A stretch of DNA of 64,000 bases from positions 62,001-126,000 of the forward strand of contig NZ_BALC01000004.1 in NCBI RefSeq assembly GCF_000612445.1, written 5' to 3'. The notes under the pieces are model-generated. The model was not told the origin of the DNA. It searched no databases and saw only the letters and a list, made by a program, of their open reading frames with translations. Positions 52,991 through 62,127 of this stretch are shown here, in pieces; the first letter of the stretch is position 1; each line of letters begins with the position of its first letter. Source of the stretch: Liquorilactobacillus sucicola DSM 21376 = JCM 15457. GTDB lineage: Bacteria > Bacillota > Bacilli > Lactobacillales > Lactobacillaceae. A program made the translations under genes and the position numbers.

Positions 52991-54403
52991 ATGGAAAAAG
53001 CATGTACAACAATCCTAGTTGGGAAAAAAGCAAGCGTTGATGGATCAACGATGATCGCCCGCAACGATGATACTTTTTTGCCGCTCACCCCGCAGCGTTT
53101 TGTTATGCGGCCAGCTACAAAGTCTAAAAAAAGATTGGTGTCCAATCAGAATGGCTTTACCGCAGAACTCCCAGACAGGGGTTTTCGTTACACAGCAACA
53201 CCGAATGCGGATGTGGAACATGAGGGTGTTTTTGAAGAAAGTTCTATCAATGAAAAAAATGTTGCAATGTCAGCAACTGAAAGTGTTTATGGCAATGAAA
53301 AAGCATTAGCTTATGATCCATGGATACCAAACGGCTTGGCAGAGGATTCGCTACAAACGATGGTTGCGCCGTATATTGAATCTGCGCGTGCTGGAGTGAA
53401 GTATTTAGGAGGTTTAATTGCACGATATGGTTCGCCTGAAGGCAATGGAGTTCTTTTCTCGGATAAGGATGAAGTCTGGTATATGGAGATTGTTACGGGG
53501 CACCATTGGGCTGCCACACGTATTCCTGATGACGCATATGCAGTTGCTGCTAACCAAGTCGCACAACAACAAATTGATTTTAATGATAAGGATAACTATA
53601 TGTGGTCAGAGGGTATTCAGAAATTTGTTACCGAATATCATCTCAACCCAGATAAGAAGGGCTGGAACTTCAGGCATATCTTTGGGACAGATACGGAAAA
53701 AGACCGGCATTATAATACACCACGGGTTTGGTTCGGACAGCGCTATTTGAATCCGAGTATTGAACAAGATCCAATGTCAAGTGACCTGCCTTTTATTCGA
53801 CATGCAGAGAGTTTGATTGCGGTTTCTGACCTAGAGTATATTCTAAGCTCGCATTACAATGAAACTGAATATGATCCGTTAGGCCATGGGAACAAGGCTG
53901 ATAAATTGAAATTTAGGCCGATTTCGCTCAATCGGACCCAAAATTCACATGTTTTGCAGATCAGAAATGATGTTTCACGTGAACAAGCAGCACTGATGTG
54001 GATCTGTTTTGGGATTCCCTCGTTTACACCATATGTTCCCTTTTATACTAATGCTAACGATACTGATCCGAGCTGGAGCAACACACCGCTTGAATATGAT
54101 TCAAAGAGTGCGTACTGGATGTATCGGACGCTGTCGATGTTGGTTGAAGCGCACCATGCGGAATTTATCCAAGATGATTTGGATTACATCAAAGAATGCC
54201 GTGAATTGCAGTTGCGTTTGCTTAAAGAGGCGGATACTGCAGTTGTAGGCAAAAACAAAGAAGATGCAATGAAATTTTTGACGCAGCAAAATTACAGAAT
54301 GGCTGCTGCAATGCGGGAAAAAACTACAAAAATAATCGGTCATTTTGTTACAAAGGGTTTGACATTGTCTAAACTAACTTTTAATATGGACAAGAATCTT
54401 TGA
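52991..54403 (+). CDS. pepD: C69 family dipeptidase
   Basis: The 470-residue Ntn-type peptidase has the catalytic Cys at residue 5 (MEKACTTILVG) and the conserved GSTMIARNDD. Further blocks are RGFRYTATPNADVEHEGVF, IARYGSPEGNGVLFSDKDE and WAATRIPDDAYAVAANQVAQ. It cleaves a broad range of dipeptides in the cytoplasm and supports peptide use in milk or other rich media. GGAGGAATT gives a clear start. It follows a broken gene by 46 bases and precedes an uncharacterised gene by 35. Confidence 0.93.
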   Translation: MEKACTTILVGKKASVDGSTMIARNDDTFLPLTPQRFVMRPATKSKKRLVSNQNGFTAELPDRGFRYTATPNADVEHEGVFEESSINEKNVAMSATESVYGNEKALAYDPWIPNGLAEDSLQTMVAPYIESARAGVKYLGGLIARYGSPEGNGVLFSDKDEVWYMEIVTGHHWAATRIPDDAYAVAANQVAQQQIDFNDKDNYMWSEGIQKFVTEYHLNPDKKGWNFRHIFGTDTEKDRHYNTPRVWFGQRYLNPSIEQDPMSSDLPFIRHAESLIAVSDLEYILSSHYNETEYDPLGHGNKADKLKFRPISLNRTQNSHVLQIRNDVSREQAALMWICFGIPSFTPYVPFYTNANDTDPSWSNTPLEYDSKSAYWMYRTLSMLVEAHHAEFIQDDLDYIKECRELQLRLLKEADTAVVGKNKEDAMKFLTQQNYRMAAAMREKTTKIIGHFVTKGLTLSKLTFNMDKNL

Positions 54404-54438
54404 TATGATAAAGACAATTTATTTTTGGAGTTGGTGTG

Positions 54439-54909
54439 ATGAAGATAAAGGTTGAGACCTTTGTAGAAAAGATTGAGAATAGTGACTTTCGAACAGCAGC
54501 TTTGGAAACTTTGACCATAAAGAAAGCAGTTAGCATGCAAGTTCTTAATCATCTTTTTGAGCAATTTCGACAATTTTTAGAACAAAACAAATTAGCACGG
54601 GTTAGTCAACCACTTCTCTTTGAAGATGAAGAAGTGATTGTTTCGTTGGAAAGTGGAATCATCAATTTACCGTTTGCTAACAGCAATCGTGTTGATAATT
54701 TTTTTGAAAATGATGAAGAAACTGCTGTGATCGTGAATTTGATTGTAGAAGCGGCAGATGTCAATGCTTCCGGTTTGAGGATTGACTCTTTTGGAACTGT
54801 GGCGGATTATCTTACTGCATTCGAGCAGATTGACCAAGCCTTGGTGCATGGTATCAATGAACAGTTGAATCTGATTGCCGAAAATAGAAAAGGAAAAAGC
54901 GAAGATTGA
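54439..54909 (+). CDS. Hypothetical cytoplasmic protein
   Basis: The 156-residue protein is not recognised. It is mixed alpha/beta with an N-terminal strand-helix (KVETFVEKIENSDFRTAALE), a helical middle and many acidic residues near the C-terminus (NFFENDEETAVIV). There is no signal peptide or membrane segment. ATG at 54439 is preferred over GTG 54436 because TTGGAG is then at normal distance. It lies 35 bases after pepD and may be co-transcribed. Confidence 0.7.
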   Translation: MKIKVETFVEKIENSDFRTAALETLTIKKAVSMQVLNHLFEQFRQFLEQNKLARVSQPLLFEDEEVIVSLESGIINLPFANSNRVDNFFENDEETAVIVNLIVEAADVNASGLRIDSFGTVADYLTAFEQIDQALVHGINEQLNLIAENRKGKSED

Positions 54910-55032
54910 GGCAAAGCAGCAGGATAATCAGCGGTAGCTTTGAAATAACCGGCAAATTATGATAAATAACTAACAGCTATAAAGTCCGCTGTAATACACT
55001 GTGAGAGTTGCAGCGTTTATAGAGATATTTTA

Positions 55033-55061
55033 TTGACAAATAATAAAATTAAAATTAGAAT
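55033..55061 (+). promoter_or_regulatory. Promoter of the metNIQ operon
   Basis: TTGACA (55033-55038) and TAGAAT (55056-55061) are 17 bases apart, near consensus. The T-box leader follows. Confidence 0.8.
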
Positions 55062-55067
55062 TAATGA

Positions 55068-55342
55068 GAACTTAATAATTAAAGATAATTTAATGAACGT
55101 TGAAGAGAAAAGTAATTTTTCCAAACATGTTATAGAGACCCTCGTTAGGTGAAAAAAGGGATGGGCAGGAAAATGAAAATGAGCTTGGAGTTCGATTGTT
55201 GGTTGTCAAACTGATAATCCGTGGGTTTACGGTATAACCATCGGCTTTTAATAGCTGTTGAGATCGTCAGTATAAGCTGGTGATGAAAAAAGGTGGTACC
55301 GCGAGACTCTCGTCCTTAAAGATGGATGAGGGCCTTTTTTAT
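55068..55342 (+). promoter_or_regulatory. Methionine T-box leader with terminator
   Basis: The T-box core AGGTGGTACCGCGAG is at 55291-55305. The terminator CTCTCGTCC, TTAAAGAT, GGATGAGGG and a T run follow at 55306-55342. Upstream, GAAAATGAGC (about 55172-55181) places an ATG codon in the expected specifier position, fitting the methionine transporter genes behind it. Uncharged tRNA-Met would promote read-through. Confidence 0.85.
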
Positions 55343-55363
55343 TCCAAACAAGGTGGGGATTTT

Positions 55364-56407
55364 GTGATTGAGTTTAAGAATGTTTCAAAGATATATCAGA
55401 CAAAGTCGGGAAGAGTCCCGGCCGTACAAGATGTTTCTTTGAAAATAAACACAGATGAAGTTTTTGGCATTATCGGTTTCTCTGGAGCAGGTAAAAGCAC
55501 GTTGGTTAGGATGATGAACGGGCTAGAAACTCCAACAAGCGGCGAATTGTTGATTGATGGTAAAAGTAATGATAATTTATCGAAGAATCAGTTACGTGAA
55601 CAGCGTCGGAAAATCGGTATGATTTTTCAGCATTTCAACCTGTTATGGTCAAGAACAGTTTTGGAAAACATAATGTTCCCCTTAGAACTTGGTAAGATGA
55701 GCAAGGCCGAGCGGGTAGAGAAAGCTAAGCATCTGGCAGAACTCGTAGGATTAAGCGATAGGATCGATGCTTATCCTGCACAGTTGTCTGGGGGACAAAA
55801 ACAACGAGTGGGAATTGCACGTGCCTTGGCGAATGATCCTGCGATATTGATCTCCGATGAGGCAACGAGTGCGCTAGACCCGCAGACGACGGATGAGGTG
55901 CTCGATTTACTTGCAAGTATTAAGCAGAAGCTGAGGCTGACGATCGTTATCATCACCCATGAGATGCATGTTATTCGCCGTTTGGCTGATAAGGTCGCAG
56001 TCATGGAAGATGGGCGTGTGATAGAAGAAGGTACTGTAGCAAAAGTCTTTACGCACCCAGAACAGGAATTGACTCGGAAATTTGTGAACGTTGAGACTGA
56101 TACGGGTCCGAATGAGGATGTCAAACCTGTTATTGGTGAGTTGTTGCAGAAATATCCAGAAGGACAGCTGTTACAATTGAAATTTCACGGTGATCAGGTT
56201 AAAATGCCAATCGTGTCAGAGATGCTCCATCAATTTCCAGATCTGCAATTGAGTATTCTTCAAGGATCAGTACGACAGTTGCAGGATTCATCGGGGTCGA
56301 TCGGCAGCCTCTTCGTTCAACTCGTAGGAAGCGAAGAAGACATTAGGGAAGCACTTAAGTTCCTTAATACTATGAGAGTTGAAACGGAGGTGTATAACCA
56401 TGAATAA
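55364..56407 (+). CDS. metN: Methionine ABC transporter ATP-binding protein
   Basis: The 347-residue ATPase has Walker A FSGAGKST, the signature LSGGQKQR, Walker B ILISDEATSALDP, and the C-terminal NIL/ACT-like domain (about residues 260-345) that binds methionine for transinhibition. The start is GTG at 55364 after AAGGTGGGG; any earlier start would lie in the T-box terminator. It overlaps metI by 8 bases. It energises D/L-methionine uptake together with MetI and MetQ. Confidence 0.95.
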   Translation: MIEFKNVSKIYQTKSGRVPAVQDVSLKINTDEVFGIIGFSGAGKSTLVRMMNGLETPTSGELLIDGKSNDNLSKNQLREQRRKIGMIFQHFNLLWSRTVLENIMFPLELGKMSKAERVEKAKHLAELVGLSDRIDAYPAQLSGGQKQRVGIARALANDPAILISDEATSALDPQTTDEVLDLLASIKQKLRLTIVIITHEMHVIRRLADKVAVMEDGRVIEEGTVAKVFTHPEQELTRKFVNVETDTGPNEDVKPVIGELLQKYPEGQLLQLKFHGDQVKMPIVSEMLHQFPDLQLSILQGSVRQLQDSSGSIGSLFVQLVGSEEDIREALKFLNTMRVETEVYNHE

Positions 56408-57086
56408 TCAGGGCTTAAGCACGTATTTTAAATTCAGTAATGTTAACTGGGGCAATATGTGGGGCGCAACTTGGGAAACTCTTTGGATAACTGTTGTTTC
56501 AGTAGTCTTAGTTGCAATCTTTGGTATTTTGCTAGGACTTCTTTTGTATGAAACGACTGGAAGCAATAACTTAATCGTTCGTGGATTGAACGCACTTGTT
56601 GCATTATTTGTTAATGTTTTCCGCTCAATTCCTTTTATTATTTTGATTGTACTATTATTGCCTGTGACACAGACTTTGGTAGGTACGCAGATTGGGCCCA
56701 AAGCAGCACTGCCTTCGCTTATCTTTTCAGCAGCTCCTTTTTACGCACGGTTGGTTGAATTGGCATTCCACGAAGTTGACGGTGGAGTTATCGAGGCGGC
56801 AGAATCAATGGGGGCAAACAAATGGCAGCTCATCTATAAAGTACTGATTCCAGAAAGCATGCCGGCTTTGACTTCAGGTATTACAGTGACAGCTATTTCC
56901 TTGATTAGCTACACTGCGATGGCTGGAGCAATTGGAGCAGGTGGATTAGGACAATTAGCTTATACAGATGGTTTCCAAGCTTACAATAATGCAATTACAT
57001 TTACAGCGACAATTATCATTGTTTTGATTGTTTTTGCTTTTCAATTTTTAGGTGATTTCGCTGTGCGTCATTTAGACAAACGTTAA
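56400..57086 (+). CDS. metI: Methionine ABC transporter permease
   Basis: The 228-residue permease has five hydrophobic segments. The EAA loop motif reads EVDGGVIEAAESMGANKWQL followed by IYKVLIPE. It matches the MetI family length. ATG at 56400 follows ACGGAGG and overlaps the metN stop, so translation is coupled. It forms the membrane channel of the MetNIQ importer. Confidence 0.95.
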   Translation: MNNQGLSTYFKFSNVNWGNMWGATWETLWITVVSVVLVAIFGILLGLLLYETTGSNNLIVRGLNALVALFVNVFRSIPFIILIVLLLPVTQTLVGTQIGPKAALPSLIFSAAPFYARLVELAFHEVDGGVIEAAESMGANKWQLIYKVLIPESMPALTSGITVTAISLISYTAMAGAIGAGGLGQLAYTDGFQAYNNAITFTATIIIVLIVFAFQFLGDFAVRHLDKR

Positions 57087-57117
57087 AAGTATTAATAAAA
57101 TATAGGAGTGATTTTAG

Positions 57118-57936
57118 ATGAATAAAAAATTAGCAGGGCTATTTGCATTAGCTGCTTCGGCTTTATTATTGGTTGGATGTGGCAAGGCATCTTCATCAGA
57201 AAAAAATACAACGATTACGGTTGGGGCTTCGTCAGTTCCACATGCTGAGATTTTAAAGCATGTTCAGCCGCAACTGAAAAAGGAGGGCGTTAATCTTAAA
57301 GTAAAAGTTTTCCAAGATTATATTATGCCCAATAAGGCGTTAGCTAACAAGGAATTGGATGCTAACTATTTCCAACACATTCCATTCTTGGATAATTGGA
57401 ACAAGAAAAATAATGGTAGTTTGGTTTCAGCAGGAGCTGTTCACTTGGAACCAATCGGAGTTTATTCCAAGAAAGTTAAGAATCTGAAGGATCTGAAGGA
57501 CGGAGCAACTGTTTTGGTCAGCAGCAATGTTGCTGACTATGGTCGAATTTTGACGATTTTCAAAGATGCAGGTCTTATCACATTGAAAAAGGGCACTAAG
57601 ATTACAACTGCAAACTTTGATGATATCCAAACAAACAAAAAGCATTTGAACTTTAAACACACTTATGAAGCAAAACTGATGACACAGTTTTACAAGAATA
57701 ATGAAGGCGATGCAGTTGTTATTAATGCTAACTATGCTGTTCAGGCCGGCTTGAATCCTGCTAAGGATACGATCGCACTTGAAAAGTCTTCATCACCGTA
57801 TGCCAACATTATAGCTGTCAGAAAGGGCGATAAGAACAAGCCTGCTATTAAAAAGCTGATGAAAGCTCTGCAATCTAAATCAACACAGAATTGGATCAAG
57901 AATAAGTATAAGGGCGGCGTGTTGCCGGTTAAGTAG
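57118..57936 (+). CDS. metQ: Methionine-binding lipoprotein
   Basis: The 272-residue NlpA-family protein has a signal peptide with a lipobox LLVGC (Cys21), so it is attached to the outer membrane leaflet. Family blocks are VGASSVPHAEIL, DYIMPNKALANKELDANYFQ, HLEPIGVYS and VVINANYAVQAGL. It captures methionine for MetNI. AGGAGTG lies upstream, and the gene ends the T-box operon. Confidence 0.94.
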   Translation: MNKKLAGLFALAASALLLVGCGKASSSEKNTTITVGASSVPHAEILKHVQPQLKKEGVNLKVKVFQDYIMPNKALANKELDANYFQHIPFLDNWNKKNNGSLVSAGAVHLEPIGVYSKKVKNLKDLKDGATVLVSSNVADYGRILTIFKDAGLITLKKGTKITTANFDDIQTNKKHLNFKHTYEAKLMTQFYKNNEGDAVVINANYAVQAGLNPAKDTIALEKSSSPYANIIAVRKGDKNKPAIKKLMKALQSKSTQNWIKNKYKGGVLPVK

Positions 57937-58111
57937 ACAGGCTAAAACTTTAATAAAGTAAACAAAAACGGTAGTGTGCCGATAGTCGTAGACTCAGAGG
58001 CATTAACTGCAAATTATAGATAGCCTGAATTTTGAATATAAGTGATCTTGCAGCTAAAAGGGAAAGCTCAATAGAACACGTTTATATGAAATAAATAAAC
58101 AATCTAAGATT

Positions 58112-58162
58112 AGTTCTGGTATTAATTGATGAAAATCAGTTAATATCAGAACTTTTTGTTTT
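58112..58162 (+). terminator. Terminator of the metNIQ operon
   Basis: AGTTCTGGTATTAA (58112-58125) pairs with TTAATATCAGAACT (58140-58153), followed by TTTTGTTTT. Confidence 0.85.
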
Positions 58163-58286
58163 ACACTGAAAGTGAAGCTAAGGTCGACCATGGCTCCTGG
58201 GACTTCGAGCCCGTATTTTAAAAAGACATCCTTTACTTTCTACGCACAAATATGATTTAAGATTGAGGACCCTTGAGGCCGTGTTT

Positions 58287-58336
58287 AGGAGCTGGGTTAA
58301 AATTTAACTTTTGACCCAGCTCCTGTTTTTTGCTTT
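58287..58336 (+). terminator. Terminator (dispersed GAGCTGGGT family)
   Basis: AGGAGCTGGGTTAAAA pairs with TTTTGACCCAGCTCCT, followed by a T run. The core GGAGCTGGGT is the same as in the hairpin at 18056. Confidence 0.85.
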
Positions 58337-58465
58337 TTGAAGTGTATATACTGGTAGTAAAGCAAAAATATAAGATTCTTTGCCAATATCGACCAACATT
58401 TGAAAAGAAAAAAATGATATGATGTACTCATAGAACAGATGGTAGAAAGAAATGGGGAATTGTTT

Positions 58466-59812
58466 TTGACAAATGATCAGTTAGTAATCAATTTGATCAT
58501 AATGTTAATTGTTTTTTATTTTGCGGCTTTCTTTGTGGCAGCAGAATTTGCGTTAGTTCAAACACGTAAAAGTGCTTTAGAAAGTGCGCTTGATGCAGAT
58601 CAAGGGAACAAACGTAAATTAAAAACCGCACTTAAGATGGTGCAGGAATTAAATGAATACTTATCAACAACACAGGTCGGAGTGACTCTTTCTGGTATTA
58701 TCTTGGGCTGGATTGGTGAAGGAACAATTGAATTACTGCTTGTTGATGCTTTGAAAATAACTCCGCTGAGTACTAGTGCATTGCATGCAGTTGGCGCGGT
58801 TTTAGGGGTTTTGCTGCTGACTTATTTGGAGGTCGTGCTAACTGAGATTGTTCCTAAAAATCTAAGTATTGATATGCCAATGAAAATGCTAATGTTGGTA
58901 GTTACTCCACTGCATTATTTTCATATCCTCTTTTATCCGTTTGTGTGGCTGTTAAATATTTCAGCGATGGGGATCATTAAATTATTTGGCTTGCCACCAG
59001 CCAATGAGAGCAACGACGTTTTGACTCAAGCGGAGATCCTGCGTTTATCAAGAAATGCAGTTACAGGTGGTAATTTAGACAAAAACGATTTGCTCTATAT
59101 GCAGCGGGCATTCGACTTTAATGATAAAGTCGCCAAGGATATTATGGTTGATCGAACAAGCTTAGAAGTAGTCGATATAACTGATTCGGTAAAGACTGTC
59201 ATCAACTACTATCTTAGAGACGGGTTCAGTCGTTTTCCTGTGGTGGCGAACAATGACAAAGATAAGATTCTAGGTTATGTTTATATTTATGATTTGATTC
59301 GTCAGGCAAGGATAGACGATTCTATTTTAGTCAGCAAGTTACTGCGGACGATTATTACGGCTCCAGAAGTAACTCCGATTCAAGGCCTGTTGCAGCAGAT
59401 GATCAAAAAGCAGACACCAATAGTGGTTATTTTAGACGAATATGGGGGCACAAGCGGAATCGTTACTGATAAAGATATTTATGAAGAGTTATTTGGGGTT
59501 GTTAAGGATGAAATAGATGATGTTTCGAGTGAATATATCATCAAAACGGGTGCTAATGTCTACCGCATTTCCGGTAAAACCACACTTTATGATTTTGAGC
59601 GTTTCTTCAGAGTCAAAAACCGCAGCTTTGATGAGGCCGAGAGTGTCACGATAGCTGGTTATTTGCTGGAAAATTATAAAGTTAAACGCGGGGATGTGAT
59701 CACAATCGGACAATTTGATTTAAAGATCACCGAGTTTAATCGAAACTATATTGAGTGGCTTGAAGTAACCAGACACAGTGAAGCCAACGAGAAAGAACAA
59801 AATAATAAATAA
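58466..59812 (+). CDS. CNNM/CorC-type hemolysin family membrane protein
   Basis: The 448-residue protein has a DUF21 (CNNM) transmembrane domain with three to four helices (AAEFALVQTRKSALE, TTQVGVTLSGIILGWIGEG). A CBS pair (IMVDRTSLEVVDITDS, DGFSRFPVVANND, PIVVILDEYGGTSGIV) and a C-terminal CorC_HlyC domain follow. Relatives move Mg2+ or Na+ across the membrane; true haemolysis is not implied. TTG at 58466 with GGGGA 7 bases upstream is preferred to ATG 58439, which has no ribosome site. Confidence 0.88.
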   Translation: MTNDQLVINLIIMLIVFYFAAFFVAAEFALVQTRKSALESALDADQGNKRKLKTALKMVQELNEYLSTTQVGVTLSGIILGWIGEGTIELLLVDALKITPLSTSALHAVGAVLGVLLLTYLEVVLTEIVPKNLSIDMPMKMLMLVVTPLHYFHILFYPFVWLLNISAMGIIKLFGLPPANESNDVLTQAEILRLSRNAVTGGNLDKNDLLYMQRAFDFNDKVAKDIMVDRTSLEVVDITDSVKTVINYYLRDGFSRFPVVANNDKDKILGYVYIYDLIRQARIDDSILVSKLLRTIITAPEVTPIQGLLQQMIKKQTPIVVILDEYGGTSGIVTDKDIYEELFGVVKDEIDDVSSEYIIKTGANVYRISGKTTLYDFERFFRVKNRSFDEAESVTIAGYLLENYKVKRGDVITIGQFDLKITEFNRNYIEWLEVTRHSEANEKEQNNK

Positions 59813-59909
59813 AAGCAAAACTAAAAACTTAAAAGTGTACAGAACATTTAATGAATTGTATTATTAAGTGATATAAATTAAGAGCTAAATTTGATGGAGG
59901 AAGTTGAAA

Positions 59910-60716
59910 ATGGTGGAAAAACGCCAGCTCAAATCTGCGCGGATTGTTGTCAAGGTTGGGACGAGCACATTGACACATACAAATGGTAAATTGAATTTAA
60001 AGGCGATCGATCAGTTGTGTTATACACTTAGTGGATTAGTTAATGAGGGCAAGGAAGTCATCCTTGTTTCATCAGGAGCGATTGGAGTAGGGCTGGGATT
60101 GCTTGGAATAGACGAGCGTCCTAGCTCGATCCCACAGCAGCAAGCGATAGCTGCGGTAGGACAGACACAATTGATGACTGTTTATCAGCGGCGGTTTGCT
60201 GTTTATGGTCAAAAAATCGGACAGATTTTGCTGACACATGATGTAGTTGACTATCCGACAAGCCATCAAAATGTTTTGAATACTTTTGAGAATTTGCTAC
60301 GGCTTAATATCATCCCAGTTGTGAATGAAAATGATACTGTTGCAGTTGATGAGCTGGATCACCATACAAAATTTGGCGATAATGATCAGTTGTCAGCGAT
60401 CGTAGCAACAATGACGGATGCAGACTTGCTGATTATGTTATCAGATATTAAGGGTTTCTTTGATAAAAATCCACGTAAATTTAATGATGCGGTTTTGATA
60501 CCTAGTATTAATCGGATTGACGAAGAGACGTTTGAAAAAGCGGGCGGTCAGGGAACTAAACTTGGAACTGGCGGTATGGTTACCAAGCTAAAAGCAGCTC
60601 AAAAGATGCTGCAGGCCAATAAATCGATGATCTTAGCGAGCGGAGAAAATCCATCTATTATCTTTAAGTTGCTACAAGGTGATCCATTGGGAACATTGTT
60701 TCAAATACAAAAATAA
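59910..60716 (+). CDS. proB: Glutamate 5-kinase
   Basis: The 268-residue amino-acid kinase phosphorylates glutamate in the first step of proline synthesis. Motifs include RIVVKVGTSTL, VSSGAIGVGLGLLG, NENDTVAVDEL, FGDNDQLSAIVA and GTKLGTGGMVTKLKAA. It lacks the C-terminal PUA domain of E. coli ProB, a known short form. ATG at 59910 follows GGAGG by 9 bases. It forms an operon with proA, 20 bases apart. Feedback by proline is expected but cannot be seen. Confidence 0.94.
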   Translation: MVEKRQLKSARIVVKVGTSTLTHTNGKLNLKAIDQLCYTLSGLVNEGKEVILVSSGAIGVGLGLLGIDERPSSIPQQQAIAAVGQTQLMTVYQRRFAVYGQKIGQILLTHDVVDYPTSHQNVLNTFENLLRLNIIPVVNENDTVAVDELDHHTKFGDNDQLSAIVATMTDADLLIMLSDIKGFFDKNPRKFNDAVLIPSINRIDEETFEKAGGQGTKLGTGGMVTKLKAAQKMLQANKSMILASGENPSIIFKLLQGDPLGTLFQIQK

Positions 60717-60736
60717 TTATTAGAGGAGTGGAGCCC

Positions 60737-61984
60737 ATGCCATCTAATATAGTTGAACTAGGTAAGCAGGCGCAAAGGGCGGCTTATCAGTTAGGTCAAT
60801 TGGAGACAGCGCAAAAAAACAGCATATTAAAATCAATGGCGCAAGCACTAAATGAAAAGAGTGCTGAAATCTTAGATGCCAATCAAAAGGATCTGGAGAA
60901 TACAGAAAAGTTGGCAACTAATTTTGTTGATAGGCTGACTTTAACAAAAGAAAGAATTAAAGCAATCGCTGAAGGCTTGAACCAAGTCGCACAATTACCC
61001 GATCCCATTGGTAATGTCGATAAGGCATGGGTCAATGCGGCCGGTCTAAGTATTGCTAAACGACGTGTGCCGTTAGGGGTTATTGGTATTATTTATGAAG
61101 CACGTCCTAATGTGACTGTTGATGCGGCGGCGTTGTGTTTTAAGTCTAGCAATGCAGTAATTCTGCGTGGCGGCAAAGAAGCCTTACATTCTAATTTGAA
61201 ACTAGCAGAAATTCTGCGTGCAGTTTTGAAAGACAATGGTCTCGATGCCAATGCAATTCAGATTATTGAAGACACATCGCATGAAACAGCCGCACGCTTT
61301 ATGGAATTGACTGGTTATTTAGATGTTTTGATTCCAAGAGGTAGCGCACGTCTTATTAAGGCTGTAGTTAATAAAGCTAAGGTCCCAGTGATTGAGACTG
61401 GTGCAGGAAACTGTCATGTTTATGTAGATGCCGATAGTGATAAAAAAATGGCGGCTGATATTGTTGTCAATGCGAAATGTCAGCGGCCGGCCGTATGCAA
61501 CGCTATGGAAAAATTATTGCTGCATAAAGATGTGGCCGATGAATATCTGCCTTACATTGCTGAAAAACTAAAACCATATCATGTTGAGCTAAGGGGCGAT
61601 AAAAAAGCCCAGCAAATACTTGGTGCAGCAATAAAACCTGCAACTGAAGAAGATTGGTATACAGAATACAATGACTATATTTTAGCGATTAAAATTGTTG
61701 ACTCAGTGGATGATGCAATTGAACATATCAATAAATACAATACAAAACATTCTGAAACGATCGTAACGAACAATTATCAGAGAAGTGAACAATTTCTTGA
61801 TCGCATTGATGCGGCAGCAGTTTACGTCAACGCGTCGACGAGGTTTACGGATGGATTTGAATATGGTTTTGGCGCTGAAATTGGTATTTCAACGCAAAAA
61901 CTGCATGCACGTGGGCCAATGGGACTTGAGGAGCTGACAACAACTAAGTATGTTGTTCGCGGCCAAGGGCAGATCAGAAAATAG
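60737..61984 (+). CDS. proA: Gamma-glutamyl phosphate reductase
   Basis: The 415-residue aldehyde-dehydrogenase-fold enzyme reduces glutamyl phosphate to the semialdehyde with NADPH. Conserved blocks are RRVPLGVIGIIYEARPNVTV, IPRGSARLIKAVVNKAKVPV, ETGAGNCHVYVD and the catalytic Cys in KCQRPAVCNAMEKLL. The end has VYVNASTRFTDGFEYGFGAE. ATG at 60737 follows GAGGAG. It is the second gene of proBA; proC is not in the window. Confidence 0.94.
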   Translation: MPSNIVELGKQAQRAAYQLGQLETAQKNSILKSMAQALNEKSAEILDANQKDLENTEKLATNFVDRLTLTKERIKAIAEGLNQVAQLPDPIGNVDKAWVNAAGLSIAKRRVPLGVIGIIYEARPNVTVDAAALCFKSSNAVILRGGKEALHSNLKLAEILRAVLKDNGLDANAIQIIEDTSHETAARFMELTGYLDVLIPRGSARLIKAVVNKAKVPVIETGAGNCHVYVDADSDKKMAADIVVNAKCQRPAVCNAMEKLLLHKDVADEYLPYIAEKLKPYHVELRGDKKAQQILGAAIKPATEEDWYTEYNDYILAIKIVDSVDDAIEHINKYNTKHSETIVTNNYQRSEQFLDRIDAAAVYVNASTRFTDGFEYGFGAEIGISTQKLHARGPMGLEELTTTKYVVRGQGQIRK

Positions 61985-62127
61985 CAGTTTTTGTACATTA
62001 TTGTAGTAATCTGAGTGCCCTTTATTCTAAAGGATGAGAGAAAAAGCAAGATAATGAATAAAGTGATAGTATTCCGGAAAAGAGTTTATTATAATAATTA
62101 AGAAGACATTCTAAATTGGAGGCAGTT

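Larger units (their letters stand above)
57937..58465. other. Intergenic stretch with two terminators
   Basis: Hairpins at 58112-58160 and 58287-58336 are the only features recognised. The bases between them have no supported gene. Confidence 0.5.

Noticed and set aside
55280-55363. Upstream extension of metN
   Set aside because: It is translated from the T-box and its terminator; GTG 55364 follows a proper Shine-Dalgarno.
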